Of a stretch of 64,000 nucleotides of DNA, positions 61,733 through 64,000 are shown one piece after another. Each line of letters opens with the position of its first letter. The stretch's first letter is position 1. The stretch is from Megachile rotundata (lineage: Eukaryota > Arthropoda > Insecta > Hymenoptera > Megachilidae). Made by a program: the position numbers and the translations under genes. The stretch is from positions 2,604,001 through 2,668,000 of the forward strand of contig NW_027473314.1 in assembly GCF_050947335.1 (NCBI RefSeq). Direction: 5' to 3'. A model generated the notes under the pieces. The model searched no databases, had not been told where the DNA came from, and saw only the letters and a program-made list of their open reading frames with translations.

Positions 61733-64000
61733 ATGCAATCACAATCATACAGAAACAATCATTCAATCACTATCATACAATCACAATCATACAATCACAA
61801 TCATACCATCACAATCTTACAATCACAATCATGCAATCACAATCATACAATCACAATCATACAATCACAATCATACAATCACAATCATACAATCACAATC
61901 ATACAATCACAATCATATAATCACAATCATACAATCACAATCATACAATCACAATCATACAATCGCAATCAAAGAATCACAATCATACGATCACAATCAT
62001 ACAATCACAATCATACAATCACAATCATACAATCACAATCATACAATCACAATCATACAATCACAATCATACAATCAAAATCATACAATCACAATCATAC
62101 AATCACAATCATACAATCACAATCATACAATCACAATCATACAATCGCAATCAAAGAATCACAATCATACGATCACAATCATACAATCACAATCATACAA
62201 TCACAATCATACAATCGCAATCATACAATCACAGTCATACAGAAACAATCATACAATCACTATCATACAATCACAATCGTACAATCACAATCATACCATC
62301 ACAATCTTACAATCACAATCATGCAATCACAATCATACAATCACAATCATACAATCACAATCATACAATCACAATCATACAATCGCAATCATACAATCAC
62401 AATCATACAGAAACAATCATACAACCTTAATTATACAACCACAATCATACGATCACAATCATACAATCACAATCATACAATCACAATCATACAATCACAA
62501 TCATACAATCACAATCATACAATCACGATCATACAATCACGATCATACAATCACGATCATACAATCACGATCATACAATCACAATCATACCATCACAGTC
62601 ATACAATTACAATCATACAATCACAATCATACAATCACAATCATACAATCACAATCATACAATCAAAATCATACAATCACAATCATACAATCACAATCAT
62701 ACAATCACAATCATACAATCACAATCATACAATCGCAATCAAAGAATCACAATCATACGATCACAATCATACAATCACAATCATACAATCACAATCATAC
62801 AATCGCAATCATACAATCACAGTCATACAATCATAATCATACAATCGCAATCATGCAATCACAATCATACAGAAACAATCATACAATCACTATCATACAA
62901 TCACAATCATACAATCACAATCATACCATCACAATCTTACAATCACAATCATGCAATCACAATCATACAATCACAATCATACAATCACAATCATACAATC
63001 ACAATCATACAATCGCAAGCATACAATCACAATCATACAGAAACAATCATACAACCTTAATTATACAACCACAATCATACGATCACAATCATACAATCAC
63101 AATCATACAATCACAATCATACAATCACAATCATACAATCACAATCATAGAATCACAATCATACAATCACAATCATACAATCACAATCATACAATCACGA
63201 TCATACAATCACGATCATACAATCACGATCATACAATCACAATCATACCATCACAGTCATACAATTACAATCATACAATCACAATCATACAATCATAATC
63301 ACAAAATCACAATCATACAATCACAATCATACAATCACAACCATACAATCACAATCATACAATCACAATCATACAATCACAATCATACAATCACAGTCAT
63401 ACAATCACAATCATACAATCACAATCATACAATCACAATCATACATTCACAATCATACAATCACAATCATACAATCACAGTCATACAATCACAATCATAC
63501 AATCACAGTCATACAATCACAATCATACAGTCACAATCATACAATCACAATCATACAATCACAATCATACAATCACAATCATAGAATCACAATCATACAA
63601 TCACAATCATACAATCACAATCATACAATCACAATCAGACAATCACAATCATACAATCGCAATCAAAGAATCACAATCATAAAATCGCAATCATACAAGG
63701 ACAATCATACAATCACAATCGTACAGTCACAATCATACAATCGCAATCACACAACCACAATCTTACAATCACAATCATACGATCATAAACATACAATCAC
63801 AATCATACAATCACAATCATACAATCACAATCATACAATCACAATCATACAATCACAATCATATAATCACAATCATACAATCACAATCATACAATCACAA
63901 TCATACAATCACAATCATACAATCACAATCATACAATCACAATCATACAATCATAATCATACAATCGCAATCATGCAATCACAATCATACAGAAACAATC
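61733..64000. repeat. Higher-order repeat D, next copy, cut by the window edge
   Basis: It follows the 58275 copy in marker order (CCTTAAT pairs at 62418 and 63048, CATACAAGGACAAT at 63692). A new CATGCAATC/CATACAGAAAC anchor begins at 63972, so another block starts just as the window ends. Confidence 0.75.

Larger units (their letters stand above)
1..64000. repeat. 14-bp tandem satellite array filling the window
   Basis: The sequence is a head-to-tail array of the unit CATACAATCACAAT with point variants. Unit starts stay at 7 modulo 14 up to 37121 and at 6 modulo 14 from 37134 on, checked at many positions, giving about 4,571 whole units. Rotated, the unit reads CAATCA, CAATCA, TA, so it may have grown from a hexamer. 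Consensus composition is 7 A, 4 C, 3 T and no G. All units point the same way; I saw no inversion and no unique sequence. No gene, tRNA, rRNA, transposon or CRISPR array interrupts it. The cellular role is unknown. By analogy with other long satellites with higher-order structure it is probably heterochromatic, but that is inference. Confidence 0.98.
52801..64000. repeat. Region D: B-related satellite family
   Basis: Block B markers (CAAACAGTCAG near 52967, runs of CACGATCAT, CATAATCACAAAATC) are mixed with markers not seen earlier: CATACAACCTTAAT and long consensus runs. ATCGCAATCAAAGAATC replaces the AATAAAAGAATC form of regions A and C. It contains no CCTACAGAAAC unit; the equivalent is CATACAGAAAC. 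It continues beyond the right edge. Confidence 0.78.

Noticed and set aside
1..64000. CRISPR array
   Set aside because: Repeats are 14 bp, contiguous, without unique spacers, and have no associated genes.
1..64000. Telomeric repeat
   Set aside because: The unit on either strand lacks the G-run of known telomere repeats, and the array has higher-order structure unlike a telomere.
1..64000. Insertion sequence, retrotransposon or other mobile element inside the array
   Set aside because: No unique sequence, terminal inverted repeat or coding remnant breaks the 14-bp register anywhere. Block B looks like an insertion but is made only of the same units.
1..64000. Coding on the complementary strand
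   Set aside because: The complement of the unit contains TGA, and the 14-bp period puts it in all three frames, so no consensus stretch can stay open.
1..64000. Simple low-complexity assembly artefact
   Set aside because: The ordered variant units, nested repeats of differing length and private variants are too structured for a polymerase or assembler stutter. Individual joins and the 37121 unit still need read support.
1..64000. tRNA, rRNA or small RNA genes
   Set aside because: Every position I read belongs to a 14-bp unit or its point variants; no region has the G content or pairing such RNAs need.

Overview
The whole 64,000-base window is one uninterrupted tandem satellite. The unit is 14 bp, CATACAATCACAAT as read on the + strand. 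It can be rotated to (CAATCA)(CAATCA)(TA), which suggests an expanded hexamer with a TA spacer. There are about 4,571 whole units and no unique sequence, gene, RNA gene or mobile element at any point. Both window edges cut through the array, so its true length is greater than 64 kb. A long, hierarchically organised, noncoding array like this suggests eukaryotic heterochromatin (centromeric, pericentromeric, subtelomeric or another satellite block) from a long-read assembly. Nothing in the sequence allows a lineage to be named.

The 14-bp register is almost perfectly kept. Units begin at positions equal to 7 modulo 14 from the left edge up to 37121, and equal to 6 modulo 14 from 37134 to the right edge. 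The only register change I could find is one 13-bp unit at 37121-37133. Nearly all variation is base substitution. The + strand consensus has no G, and every C is followed by A.

Variant units recur in a fixed order and form higher-order repeats (HORs) whose lengths are multiples of 14. Region 1 (1 to about 24520) holds HOR family A, with copies anchored at 344, 3774, 7022, 13938 and 22856. The third and fourth copies carry a large block B (about 9485-13110 and 16471-21888) at the same internal junction. Region 2 (about 24521-52800) is a mosaic of shorter, A-derived blocks, including 686-bp and 4.2-4.4-kb tandem repeats. Region 3 (about 52800-64000) is a B-related family, D, with copies anchored at 55909, 58275 and 61733.

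Open reading frames on the + strand (the longest are 635 and 560 codons) follow from a 14-bp unit that lacks stop codons. Because 14 is not divisible by 3, all three + frames encode the same 14-residue repeat, and they end only where a variant unit creates a stop. The consensus complement has stops in all three frames. I annotate no protein-coding genes.
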